Origin: Thermophagus xiamenensis
GTDB taxonomy: Bacteria > Bacteroidota > Bacteroidia > Bacteroidales > Marinilabiliaceae
Direction of reading: 5' to 3'
Assembly (NCBI RefSeq): GCF_900112795.1
Contig: NZ_FONA01000010.1
Location: 100,576-164,575 of the forward strand
Length of the DNA: 64,000 nucleotides
Shown here: positions 10,472 through 19,900 of the stretch, one piece after another
Position numbering within the stretch: the stretch's first letter is position 1
Layout: every line of letters starts with the position of its first letter
The notes under the pieces: model-generated
What the model was told of the DNA's origin: nothing
Databases searched by the model: none
Seen by the model: the letters and a program-made list of their open reading frames with translations, nothing else
Made by a program: the position numbers and the translations under genes

Positions 10472-11330
10472 ATGATTATGGAATTGGTTTGCATGACGGC
10501 TAATCTTTGGATGAAACGAATATGAACAGGAATGCTTGTCAAAATAAAAGCATTTATAAATTTTAGGTCAAGCGAGTTGCATTCGGCCAATTACTTAAAT
10601 TAATTTTATATTTATGAAGCTCAGATTGTCTTTTATAATACAAATATAATAAAAATTTATGAATTGTTGTCGTGTTTTATTTTAATTACAATATGTATAT
10701 TATTGAAAAGTAGGTTGTTGTGTGTTGGTTGATAGTGATTGGTTAATAGTGATTAGTTAATAGTCATTAGTCATTAGTGATTAGTTTATAGTGATTTGTG
10801 TGAGGTATTCAATTGCATTAATATATTCTGAAGTTTTTAATTTCTTAACTTCCGGCTTCCGGTTTTAGCCGGCCGGAAAAAGGCCTAAATTTTGTGTCGT
10901 TCTTTTGCAGTTTTTTACGTATGCCGATTTTTTTTCAGATATTTGCAACAGGATGTTAGGCCAATAGGCCAATAGGTTGTTAGGCCAATAGGCCAATAGG
11001 TTGATAGGCCAATAGGCCAATAGGTTGTTAGGTCAATAGGTTATTAGGTCGATAGGTTGATAGGTCAATAGGTTGTTAGGCCGATAGGTTATTAGGTTAT
11101 TAGGCCAATAGGTTGATAGGTTGTTAGGCCAATAGGCTAATAGGTTGATAGGCCGATAGGTTGTTAGGCAAATAGGCCAATAGGTTATTAGGTCGATAGG
11201 TTGATAGGTTATTAGGCTGATAGACTTTAGGCTGATAGGTTTGGGGGAGAAGAAGCGAGGAAGGTCGGCAGATTAACTATCCACTAACCACTAATGATGG
11301 ACTACTATATAAACCAAAAAAACGAAATAA
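10472..11330. repeat. Divergent intergenic region with heptamer and long octamer arrays
   Basis: Between the divergent ablA and yhcH-like genes, about 10725-10805 is a heptamer array (TTAGTGA/TTAGTCA). A CCGGCTTCCGG / GCCGGCCGG palindromic patch sits at about 10850-10880. About 10945-11245 is a run of more than 30 octamers of the form RWTAGGYY, for example AATAGGCC, AATAGGTT, GTTAGGCC and GATAGGTT. The variation is confined to the same positions of each unit. Promoters for both flanking genes must lie in the remaining AT-rich stretches but were not identified. Confidence 0.85.
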
Positions 11331-11792
11331 ATGATTATTGATACTTTCGAGAATGCCGCACGGTATTATATGATTCATCCGGCGTTGGAAATAGTTTTAG
11401 ATTACCTTGAGAATTTTGATATTTCCGAATTTAAAGAAGGAAAAATTGAGCTTAAGGGTGATGATGTGTTCGTGAATGCTATTGAACAATCCACAATGGC
11501 GGAATCGGAAGCGGTGTGGGAATCGCATCAGCGATATATCGACGTTCACTACTTGTTGGAAGGTGAGGAGATTATAAAATATGCCGAAGAGAATAAAATG
11601 AAAGTAAAAGTGCCCTATGATGCTGAAAAAGATTGCACTTTCTTTGAAGATGGGGAAGGTATGAAAGTAAATTATCCCAAAGGAGGTTTTGTGATTTTCT
11701 TCCCTGAGGAAATTCATAAAGCCATGGTAGCTGTTGAGGGAAAACCCTCTACGGTCAAAAAATTGGTGGCAAAAATAAAGGTGGATGCTTAA
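11331..11792 (+). CDS. YhcH/YjgK/YiaL (DUF386) family protein
   Basis: This 153-residue cytoplasmic protein has the family pattern: an N-terminal helix region, then WESHQRYIDVHYLLEGEE with the conserved His and acidic residues, and FVIFFPEEIHKAMVAV near the end. The family adopts a beta-barrel cupin-like fold with a metal-binding pocket. It is often linked to sialic acid or other sugar metabolism, but its reaction is not settled. There is no sugar operon immediately around it here, so no specific role can be assigned. A convergent RRM gene lies 99 bases downstream. Confidence 0.88.
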   Translation: MIIDTFENAARYYMIHPALEIVLDYLENFDISEFKEGKIELKGDDVFVNAIEQSTMAESEAVWESHQRYIDVHYLLEGEEIIKYAEENKMKVKVPYDAEKDCTFFEDGEGMKVNYPKGGFVIFFPEEIHKAMVAVEGKPSTVKKLVAKIKVDA

Positions 11793-11822
11793 AAAGCTCA
11801 ATCCACCTGCAGAACATAAACT

Positions 11823-11840
11823 CACACCAATGATGGTGTG
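11823..11840. terminator. Hairpin between convergent genes
   Basis: A perfect 7-bp stem, CACACCA / TGGTGTG, with a 4-base loop lies 31 bases after the YhcH-family stop codon. There is no T-run on either side, so it is a weak terminator candidate or an mRNA 3' stabilizer. Confidence 0.4.
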
Positions 11841-11850
11841 GCACAAAAAC

Positions 11851-11882
11851 AAAAGGCGGAAGAGATTTTATGTTTCTTCCGC
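11851..11882 (-). terminator. Terminator of the RRM gene
   Basis: On the minus strand, GCGGAAGA and TCTTCCGC form an 8-bp stem with an 11-base loop. It is followed by CCTTTTGTTTTTG, 10 bases past the RRM stop codon. This is a reasonable intrinsic terminator for the minus-strand gene. Confidence 0.65.
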
Positions 11883-11891
11883 TATGCTCAA

Positions 11892-12194
11892 TTAGTATCT
11901 TCTGAAACTTCTATCGCGGTTATTCCCGTAAGAATGGTTGTTTCGGTTTTCACCTTTCGGTCGTGCCTTCTTAACCACGATGGGGCTGTTATCGAAGAGA
12001 CATTCATTCAGGTCCTTAATGGCCTTCATGGCGGCAGCTTCGTCTTTCATTTCCACAAATCCGAAACGTTTGGAGGTTCCGGTTTCTCTGTCCATTATTA
12101 CTTTGGCAGATACTACTTCGCCGTATTCGGCAAATAATTCATTTAAGTCGTCGCTTGTGGTGGCGGCGCTTAATTTAGCTACAAAAAGATTCAT
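11892..12194 (-). CDS. Single-RRM RNA-binding protein
   Basis: This 100-residue protein is one RNA recognition motif with a short basic tail. RNP2 is seen as LFVAKL (residues 3-8) and RNP1 as KRFGFVEM (about 42-49). The C-terminal ~20 residues are rich in Arg, Asn and Tyr, a low-complexity tail like those of bacterial and cyanobacterial glycine-rich/RRM proteins. It probably binds single-stranded RNA and may act in post-transcriptional control or cold response. That role is inferred from the family, not from context. Confidence 0.93.
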   Translation of the reverse strand: MNLFVAKLSAATTSDDLNELFAEYGEVVSAKVIMDRETGTSKRFGFVEMKDEAAAMKAIKDLNECLFDNSPIVVKKARPKGENRNNHSYGNNRDRSFRRY

Positions 12195-12580
12195 AAAATT
12201 TAAACGTGTAATAAGTAAAAAAATAATTTAATTGAATAGAAGTGATGTAATGGCAATTTGCTGAAAAAGAAGTTGCTCTACAATCTATCTGCCGGAAGCA
12301 TATCCAAACAGAATAAAATCTATTTTATGCAAAGTAACAACTTTTTTTTGGTTTATCGGTTATTTCCATGTGTAAAAATTGTATAAATAAAACGAGAAAT
12401 ATTAGTCAATAGGCTACCAGGCCAATAGGCTACCAGGTTAATAGGTTAATAGGTTAATAGGTTATTAGGTTATTAGATTATTAGGTTAATAGGCTGACAG
12501 GCTGTTAGGGTGATAGGCCAATCACCAATGACTAATGACTAACTTTAAAAGTCAATATATCAATAAAATAAGTAAATTTT
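12195..12580. repeat. Divergent intergenic region with octamer array
   Basis: The first ~200 bases next to the RRM gene are plain AT-rich sequence. About 12400-12520 is an octamer array in the TAGG orientation (AATAGGCT, AATAGGTT, ATTAGGTT and similar). It is followed by a few heptamers (AATGACT) at about 12525-12545. No gene is seen. Confidence 0.8.
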
Positions 12581-13753
12581 ATGGTAATAAAAGTTAATAT
12601 GAAGTTGAAAGGATTACTAACGGTGTTAGCCGCCGTAATTACAATGCTTGTACTGGGAACAATTTATGCATGGAGTATTTATGTACCCCGGCTCATTATG
12701 GAGCATGGGTACAGTACCGGACAAACACAGTTGATATTTGGTGTATTGATAGGCATATTTACCGTAGCCATGGTAATAGCTCGTCCGCTGTTAGGGCGTT
12801 GGGGGCCTTCAAAACTGGCAATGGCTGCAGCAATAATATATGGTTTGGGATATGTTTTGGCGGGCATAATGGGGCCCGGCTTTGGGATAATGTTTATTGG
12901 TCTTTCGTTACTGGCAGGTGTAGGTACCGGCGTGGGATATTTAATTTCAATATCTATACCGGTAGAGTGGTACCCCGCTCGTAAAGGACTTATCACCGGA
13001 TTGGTATCGGCGGGTTTCGGTGGTGGGGCTATTATTGAGTCGCTTATTGTAGAAGGTTTTCTGGCCGATGGAACTGCTTTAACGAGGATTTTTCTGGTGA
13101 TGGGAGTAATTAAGGGCATTTTGTTGTTGGTGGCATCCTTTTTTTTCCGACGTCCTGCTGCCCGACAAACTTTATCACCATTGATGCCTATGAAGCGACT
13201 TATTAAAGATGTTAAGTTTCTTCGTTTATTCTTCGGGATTTTTATCGGCACGTTTGGCGGACTGCTTATAATAGGAAATCTTAAACCTATTGGTGGTCAG
13301 TATCCCATTGATGAAACAATACTTGTGCTGGGGATAACGGTCTTTTCCCTTGCCAATTTTACAGGCCGGCTGTTTTGGGGTTGGCTCAATGATTTGGTTT
13401 CCGGAAAGATACTGATGCCCTTGTCGCTCATACTTACCGGCGTGGTAACACTAATGATAGGTCTTTTTGCTCTCGATTCGGTGTTTTACTTGGCCATGGC
13501 CTTTGGAGCAGGCTTTAGCTACGGAGCAAATTTCGTGATATACGCCAAAGAGACGGCACAAATCTATGGGTTAGACAATTTGGGGAAAATTTATCCGTTG
13601 GTATTTTTAGGCTATGGCATTTCCGGAATTGCCGGCCCTTATACGGGAGGTTGGCTGCACGATATATTTGGCAGCTATCAGCCTTCGATGTTGGTAGCGT
13701 CGGCGCTTTGTGTGCTTGCATTTGTGAGTATGATTAGGCCGGTAGGGAGATAG
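12581..13753 (+). CDS. MFS transporter, OFA (oxalate/formate antiporter-like) type
   Basis: This 390-residue inner-membrane protein has about twelve hydrophobic segments. The start region LTVLAAVITMLVLGTIYAWSI and the segment IPVEWYPARKGLITGLVSAG are characteristic of the OFA group of major facilitator proteins, which exchange small carboxylates. The substrate cannot be read from sequence. The start is uncertain: ATG at 12581, or ATG at 12599, which gives the more typical MKLKGLL beginning. The final residues IRPVGR and the stop codon are written by the first octamers of a downstream repeat array. Confidence 0.88.
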   Translation: MVIKVNMKLKGLLTVLAAVITMLVLGTIYAWSIYVPRLIMEHGYSTGQTQLIFGVLIGIFTVAMVIARPLLGRWGPSKLAMAAAIIYGLGYVLAGIMGPGFGIMFIGLSLLAGVGTGVGYLISISIPVEWYPARKGLITGLVSAGFGGGAIIESLIVEGFLADGTALTRIFLVMGVIKGILLLVASFFFRRPAARQTLSPLMPMKRLIKDVKFLRLFFGIFIGTFGGLLIIGNLKPIGGQYPIDETILVLGITVFSLANFTGRLFWGWLNDLVSGKILMPLSLILTGVVTLMIGLFALDSVFYLAMAFGAGFSYGANFVIYAKETAQIYGLDNLGKIYPLVFLGYGISGIAGPYTGGWLHDIFGSYQPSMLVASALCVLAFVSMIRPVGR

Positions 13754-14326
13754 GCTGTTAGGCTACTAGGCCACTAGGTCATTAGGAAGTTAGGCCGATA
13801 GACCAATAGGCTTTTATGATTGAGGGGATTGAAGGGATTGAGGGGATTGAAGGGGATTGATGTGCTAATTTGCTAATATGCTAATTTGTTGATGTGCTAA
13901 TAAAAAAGAATGTTTCTGTGAAATATTCATCTTAAATCTTGCATCTAAAAATCTAAATATCTAGTATTTGATTTGTTAATATGCTGATTTGCTGATATAA
14001 AATGGATGTTTCCGTGAAATATTCATCTTATTTCTTAAATCTAAAAGTCTAAGAATCTATTTTTTATGGTAGGATGCTATCTTCCGCCTTCAGTCATGTG
14101 GCTTCTGACCTCTGGCTTCTGTCTTACCATTCTGCCGCCATTCCCCGGCTGGCGCCATCAGGCAGTTAGGCAAACATGCCAATAGACTAATGACTAATGA
14201 CTATTAACTAATCACTAATGACTAATGACTATTCACTTCATTTTTTGTTGGATACTTTGATAAAATGGTTCTTTTTTTTGTGGGATTTTCAATAAATTCG
14301 TGGCAATGCTAACCAAATCTTAAGTC
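13733..14326. repeat. Octamer, nonamer and heptamer repeats after the MFS gene
   Basis: Octamers (ATTAGGCC, GATAGGCT, ACTAGGCC and others) run from inside the MFS gene to about 13815. They are followed by GGGGATTGAA-type units (about 13818-13860), TGCTAATT/TGCTGATT-type words (about 13862-13900 and 13970-14000), and ATCTAAAA-type words (about 13925-13960 and 14030-14060). A short GCTTCTG heptamer patch and ACTAATG heptamers (about 14180-14235) come last. No gene is seen. Confidence 0.8.
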
Positions 14327-14443
14327 ATGAAAAAAATTATTCTAATTATTTTGTTGTTGCCTTTGCTTTTAATTTCCTGTAAAGATGATGAGGAAATGCC
14401 GGGGACGGAAAGTTTTAGTTACCCATACCACAGGCAGAACTGA
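14327..14443 (+). pseudogene. Short lipoprotein-like reading frame, probable gene remnant
   Basis: An ATG opens a 38-residue frame that begins with a clear lipoprotein signal: lysines, a hydrophobic stretch and LLISC, followed by KDDEEMP. It then stops. After the lipobox the +1 frame could continue for about 20 residues (ending VTHTTGRTEYFTAL) before its own stop, so this looks like the 5' end of a decayed lipoprotein gene with a frameshift. A genuine micro-lipoprotein is possible but less likely. Confidence 0.4.
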
Positions 14444-14742
14444 ATATTTTACCGCACTTTAAGCAAAATGCGGGGTATAATTAAATTTTTTTTTAGAACG
14501 AGGATGACGACCTTTGCCACAAAAAAAGACACAGGCCGGTAGGTTAATAGGTCAATAGGCCATTAGGTTGATAGGCCATTAGGTTGATAGGCCATTAGGT
14601 TGATAGGCTATTAGGTTGATAGGGTTATTAGGTTGATAGGCTATTAGGTCAATAGACTAATCACTAATCACTGACCACTAATGACTATTGACTAACCCCT
14701 CCTCGTTCAATTAGTTGAGAAAAATACAAACAAATCAAAAAT
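14444..14742. repeat. Octamer and heptamer repeats upstream of DPP IV
   Basis: About 14530-14650 is an octamer array in TAGG orientation, alternating GATAGGCC/ATTAGGTT/GATAGGCT units. About 14655-14695 holds CTAATCA/CTAATGA heptamers. The last 50 bases before the gene are AT-rich leader. Confidence 0.8.
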
Positions 14743-16938
14743 ATGAAACGAATAACTTTTATCCTTTTTCTTTCGCTTTGCAGTATATGGGCTTTTTCAC
14801 AAACCAAAACGGTAGAGTTAGAGGATTTTACCGTAAAAGGAACCTTTAGGCCCAAATCCATTACCGGGCTTCGGTCTATGAACGATGGTAACTATTATAC
14901 CACGCTGGAAGATGGCGGGACTAAAATTGTGAAATATTCCTACAAAACGGGGAAACAGGTAGAAGTTATTTTTGATATCGAAAAGGTTAAAAAAAATCCC
15001 GACTCGGTAAAACATGTCGTTGGTTATACTTTTAGCCCCGATGAGAGCAAAATACTTGTTTATAATGATGTGGAGCGAATATACCGGCGTTCGTTTCTGG
15101 CGCGGTACTATGTTTATGATTTAAAATATAAAGAATTGTTGCCGCTTGCGGATGAGGGGAAGCAGCAGGTTCCGTTGTTTTCACCTAACAGCCAGATGGT
15201 TGCTTATGTGAAAGATAACAACATTTATTTAAAAAAACTGCGCTTTGGCACCACCAGTGCCGTTACCGAAGATGGTGAAAAGAACCGAATCATCAATGGT
15301 ATTCCCGATTGGGTTTATGAAGAAGAGTTTGGTTATAACTGTGCCATGGAGTGGTCGCCCACCAGCGAGAATTTGGCGTTTGTGCGGTTCGATGAATCGG
15401 AAGTGAAGCAATATAGTTTTCCGTTATATAAGGGTATGTATCCCGAGCGGGAAGAATATGCTCTGTATCCCGGTCGTTATGAATATAAATACCCCAAAGC
15501 GGGTGAAAAAAATTCAAAGATATCGGTGCACGTTTTTAATGTGAAAAACCGGACCATTAAAACCATGGATGCGGGTGACCTTTCCGATGCCTATATCCCG
15601 CGCCTGCGGTGGAGTTACGACCCCAATAAATTGGGCATCATAAAACTGAACCGTTTACAAAACGAGCTGGAACTTATGGTTGCCAATCCTAATTCGGGGG
15701 TTTGTAATACTCTTTTAACCATTCGCGAACCGCAATATATTCCCGAAAATGTATTAGATAACATTCGGTTTTTACCGGATGGGAAACATTTTGTTTATGT
15801 GGGTCAGGAAGATGGTTACAACCATATTCACCTCTATACCATGGCCGGGATAAAAGTTAGACAGGTTACATCAGGTCAGTGGGAAATTACTGATTTTTAT
15901 GGATTTGATGCCGGGAAAAAGATGTTTTACTTTCAGGCGGGAAAAGAATCACCCCTGAAACGCGAAATATATGCTGTGGATATGGAGGGTAAGGAAATCA
16001 CACGGCTTTCACCCGAGGGAGGGTACAGTGAAGCTGAGTTTAGCAGTAATTTCCGCTATTTTGTTAATACGTGGTCAACAGCCCGGGAAGTGCCGCAGAT
16101 TGCTGTTTATGATAATAAAGGTAAATTGATTCGGGTGCTGGAAGATAATAGTGACCTTAAAGAGAAATTAGAGCAATACAGTGTCCCGCAAAAGGAGTTT
16201 TTCACTTTTACTACTTCCGAAGGTGTTGAGCTTAATGGCTATATGATAAAACCCCTAGGCTTTGATGAAAGCCGGCAATATCCTGTGCTTATGAGCCAAT
16301 ACAGCGGGCCGGGTTCGCAAGAGGTGTTCGACCAATGGGGCATGAACTGGGAATATTATCTTGCCACTAAAGGTTATCTTATTGTGACCGTTGACGGCCG
16401 GGGAACGGGCGCCAGAGGTGAGGAGTTCTTAAAATCTACTTACCTGCAGCTGGGACGCTTCGAATCGGATGACCAGATAGAGACAGCGCGCTATTTGGCT
16501 CAATTACCATATGTAGATGCCTCACGTATTGGAATATGGGGATGGAGTTTTGGCGGTTATATGACGTCGCTCTGTTTAAGCAAGTCAGACCTCTTTAAAA
16601 TTGGAATAGCTGTGGCGCCGGTAACCAATTGGCGTTATTACGACACAGTATATACCGAACGTTTTTTAAGAACACCACAAATGAATCCGCGGGGATATGA
16701 TGACAATAGTCCCATTAACCTGGCAGATAAATTGAGCGGTAAACTATTCCTTATTCACGGCACGGCAGATGACAACGTTCATTTTCAAAATACCATGGAA
16801 TATGCCGAAAGGCTTATTCAGGCCGGAAAACAATTTGATATGTTTGTTTATCCCAACCGTAACCATTCCATTTATGGTGGTAATACCCGGCATCATTTGT
16901 TTACCATGATGAGTCAATATATTTTCGAGAATTTGTAA
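14743..16938 (+). CDS. Dipeptidyl peptidase IV (S9B serine peptidase)
   Basis: A Sec signal peptide (ending about residue 19, FSQT) leads into an N-terminal beta-propeller and a C-terminal alpha/beta-hydrolase domain, 731 residues in all, which is usual for bacterial DPP IV. The nucleophile is Ser602 in GWSFGGY. The acid lies in HGTADDN (676/677) and His708 is in NHSIYGG. The propeller carries DWVYEEEF, whose Glu pair binds the substrate amino terminus. The enzyme removes X-Pro or X-Ala dipeptides, probably in the periplasm. The helicase gene begins within 12 bases, so the two are likely co-transcribed. Confidence 0.95.
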   Translation: MKRITFILFLSLCSIWAFSQTKTVELEDFTVKGTFRPKSITGLRSMNDGNYYTTLEDGGTKIVKYSYKTGKQVEVIFDIEKVKKNPDSVKHVVGYTFSPDESKILVYNDVERIYRRSFLARYYVYDLKYKELLPLADEGKQQVPLFSPNSQMVAYVKDNNIYLKKLRFGTTSAVTEDGEKNRIINGIPDWVYEEEFGYNCAMEWSPTSENLAFVRFDESEVKQYSFPLYKGMYPEREEYALYPGRYEYKYPKAGEKNSKISVHVFNVKNRTIKTMDAGDLSDAYIPRLRWSYDPNKLGIIKLNRLQNELELMVANPNSGVCNTLLTIREPQYIPENVLDNIRFLPDGKHFVYVGQEDGYNHIHLYTMAGIKVRQVTSGQWEITDFYGFDAGKKMFYFQAGKESPLKREIYAVDMEGKEITRLSPEGGYSEAEFSSNFRYFVNTWSTAREVPQIAVYDNKGKLIRVLEDNSDLKEKLEQYSVPQKEFFTFTTSEGVELNGYMIKPLGFDESRQYPVLMSQYSGPGSQEVFDQWGMNWEYYLATKGYLIVTVDGRGTGARGEEFLKSTYLQLGRFESDDQIETARYLAQLPYVDASRIGIWGWSFGGYMTSLCLSKSDLFKIGIAVAPVTNWRYYDTVYTERFLRTPQMNPRGYDDNSPINLADKLSGKLFLIHGTADDNVHFQNTMEYAERLIQAGKQFDMFVYPNRNHSIYGGNTRHHLFTMMSQYIFENL

Positions 16939-16949
16939 GAGTGTACGGC

Positions 16950-19900
16950 ATGACTGACGTAGCGCGTCGTTTCTTTGATGAATTAATCGCCATTGATGAA
17001 AACGATGCTTTAGCACTAAATGAGAAGATACAGCGTTTGCGGGCCTCTCTGGAACAGTGTTGCCGTTTGTTGAGTCGGGAAGACGGAATAACCTTTTCGA
17101 ATTTTTTCGGCCGGCTAAATTATGTTTGCAATAAGATGTCGGTAGGCGAGGCCCGAAAAAAACGATTGCATGCTTTTCGGATTTTTTCCAATAAGGTAAT
17201 TAAAGAGCATTATCGTCCGGGGAAAAAGGAATATCTGAGAGAACTAAAAGTAGTTGCCGAAGCCTATGGATATTTTTTTTCTACCGAGGTGCCGGTTGAT
17301 GTGAGAAAGCTTTTTGAGGGAAAAGAAATTGCCGAAACAGAAAAGAAGAAATATCATATTAATCGGGAAGGCTTCAGGGGAATTCTTCTACAAAAGAATG
17401 AAGCAAAGAAAGAGTTGCTTGTTCAGCCCGATGGAGGAGATGCCTCGCCAATAGTGGTGTTGTATGATGTACAGGACCAAAACCGGGAACTAACACCGTC
17501 GGTAGAGCTCATGCAGCCCGGCCAGCAGCTGCAGTTATTGCAAACTCATCGTAACGAGGATGGTACCGTAGTGCCCGGCCTGATTGTTCTGGAACCCGAC
17601 TATTTGGTGGATGTTACCGCTATTGCCAGGTGTTTCCAAAATATCAGGGGTAAGAAAATTCGTGCCTTTGAGTTGTATTTTGTCGACCGCTTTGAACCAC
17701 GGCGGCTGAACAAAGCCATTCATAAAGGAAATGTGGCCAATATGTTTTTTGATGAGCTGGTCAATGAACAACCTAATGAAAAGAAAGATTATGATAAGGT
17801 TTTAAAAGCCTCTTTTCTGACGTTTCCGCTGCCCTATACCTCTCTCAGTGATATTGACAAAGCTTATTTTGAGGAGTTGAAAGAGCAATATGCCAACATT
17901 CGGAGGGTGGTTGACGAAGAATTTGTAAAAGGTGATTACCGGCCGGTAAGCCGTACCAAAAGCAACCTTGAGGTATCGCTGATGAGTCCTGAGTTAGGCC
18001 TGCAAGGACGTATGGACCTGTTTGATGAGTCGCCATCGCAGAATCACCATTATCTAGCCAAAATCATTGAATTAAAATCCGGGTCATTACGATTTTCATA
18101 CAATAATCCCAGTGCTGTTGCCGAGGACCATTCTGCCCAGGTGCGCATGTACAACATGATGGCACAAAGAGTTTTGGGCTATCCCCCGCAAAAAATATTT
18201 AATGCAGTACTTTATTCTTCTTCATCTGAATGGGGTCAGGCATTACGATATGTGGAACATTTTAAAAGTATAGAGCGCGAAATCATTAATGTGCGGAATC
18301 AAATTGTGGCCTGGGAGTATCGGATGGCCAGCGATAAGTCGCCGTATCACTTTTTTGAATCCTTTTTCCAAAGTCTTGATGCGGGTAAATATGGGTTAAA
18401 TCCCGGTGATAGGAAATTTTCCTGGTTTACTTCCAAATTTCTGGATACCAAAAAGGTAATATTGGAACAAATCTCGGACCTGGAGCGTCAGTATTATTTT
18501 GCCTTTTCGTCATTCATCAGTCGAGAAAAAATATTGAGTAAGGTTGGTGATGGAGAGTATTCCAAAGGTTTGTCGGCACTATGGAACAAAACAGACCTTA
18601 CGGATGAAGACCGGTTCAATGAATTACGTCATCTTAAAATTAAAATTAATCATGCCAATCGACCGGAAGCTTCCATAACACTAAGCCGACCTGACGATAA
18701 AAAAAGCCGGTTTGTCAATTTCCGGAGAGGGGATATATGTGTGCTATATCCGCATAACTCGGAGCGGTTGCTGGCTACTCAACATAGGGTAATGAAATGT
18801 ACCATTCAACAGATTACCAACGAGGAGGTAACGGTTCGTTTACGGCAAAAGCAGAGTTCGCTGGAATATTTTCAGACATATGAGTACTGGGGGTTGGAGC
18901 ATGATAGCCTGGATAACAATTTTGAGCAGATGCAATCAGGGTTGCATGAATTTCTCAAATTGCCATCCAATCGTCGGGCACTACTTTTGGGGTTGCGTGA
19001 ACCTCGAAGTTTTAATTTGCCGGAAAAGGAATTTGTGGCACCTTCCGAAAACCACTTTTTGGAAGCAAGTAGAAGAGAGCAAAACAGAGTGCTGTCTGCC
19101 GCCTGGAATGCAGGAGACTATTTTTTGCTGGTTGGTCCGCCCGGAACAGGAAAAACCAATCTTTTTTTACAACGACTTGTTAAAGAGTTGGTTCAATGCA
19201 CTGCTCTGAATATTTTACTGGTAAGTTATACCAACAGGGCTGTTGATGAGATGTGTTCATCGGTAAGGGGTATTGTGAACGATGAAATAATAAGGATAGG
19301 CTCATCATTGGGCTGTGACCCCAAACATGAAGACCTTTTGCTGGATAGAAAAATCAAAGGTGTTGAGACGAGATTACAGATTCGTCGGTTAATAGAAAAA
19401 ACGCGCTTATATGTAGGGACCTTATCCTCTGTATTGGGGAAACAGGAGCTTTTTGAATTGAAAAAGTTTGATATCGCCATAGTGGATGAGGCCTCTCAGA
19501 TTTTGGAGCCTAATATATTGCCATTATTGAGCAGAGTCGACCGCTTTGTTCTTATAGGTGATGAACGTCAATTGCCGGCTGTTGTGGCACAATCGCCCAA
19601 CGAATCTAAGGTTGACGATGTTCATTTGCATGAGATAGGTCTCTTCGACCGGCGGAATTCCTATTTTGAACGTTTGTTGTGGATATGCAGAAAAAATGGA
19701 TGGCATCATGCCTGGGGTGAATTGACATTCCAGGGACGTATGCATCCGGAATTGGCACAATTTTCCAATCGCTTTTTTTACGGTAATAAGTTGAAACCTG
19801 CCGGACTGCCGCATCAAAAGGAACCATTGATTTCCGATTATAGTGATGGAGGACCATTCTCACAATGGTTACAGCGGCACCGTATGATTTTTATTCCTTC

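Noticed and set aside
10945..11245. Octamer run as a second CRISPR or as a protein-coding repeat
   Set aside because: There are no conserved repeats separated by unique spacers, and the 8-base unit puts TAG in all three frames of one strand.
11838..12231. Plus-strand frames opposite the RRM gene
   Set aside because: They overlap fully with a clear RRM protein and show no recognisable features of their own.
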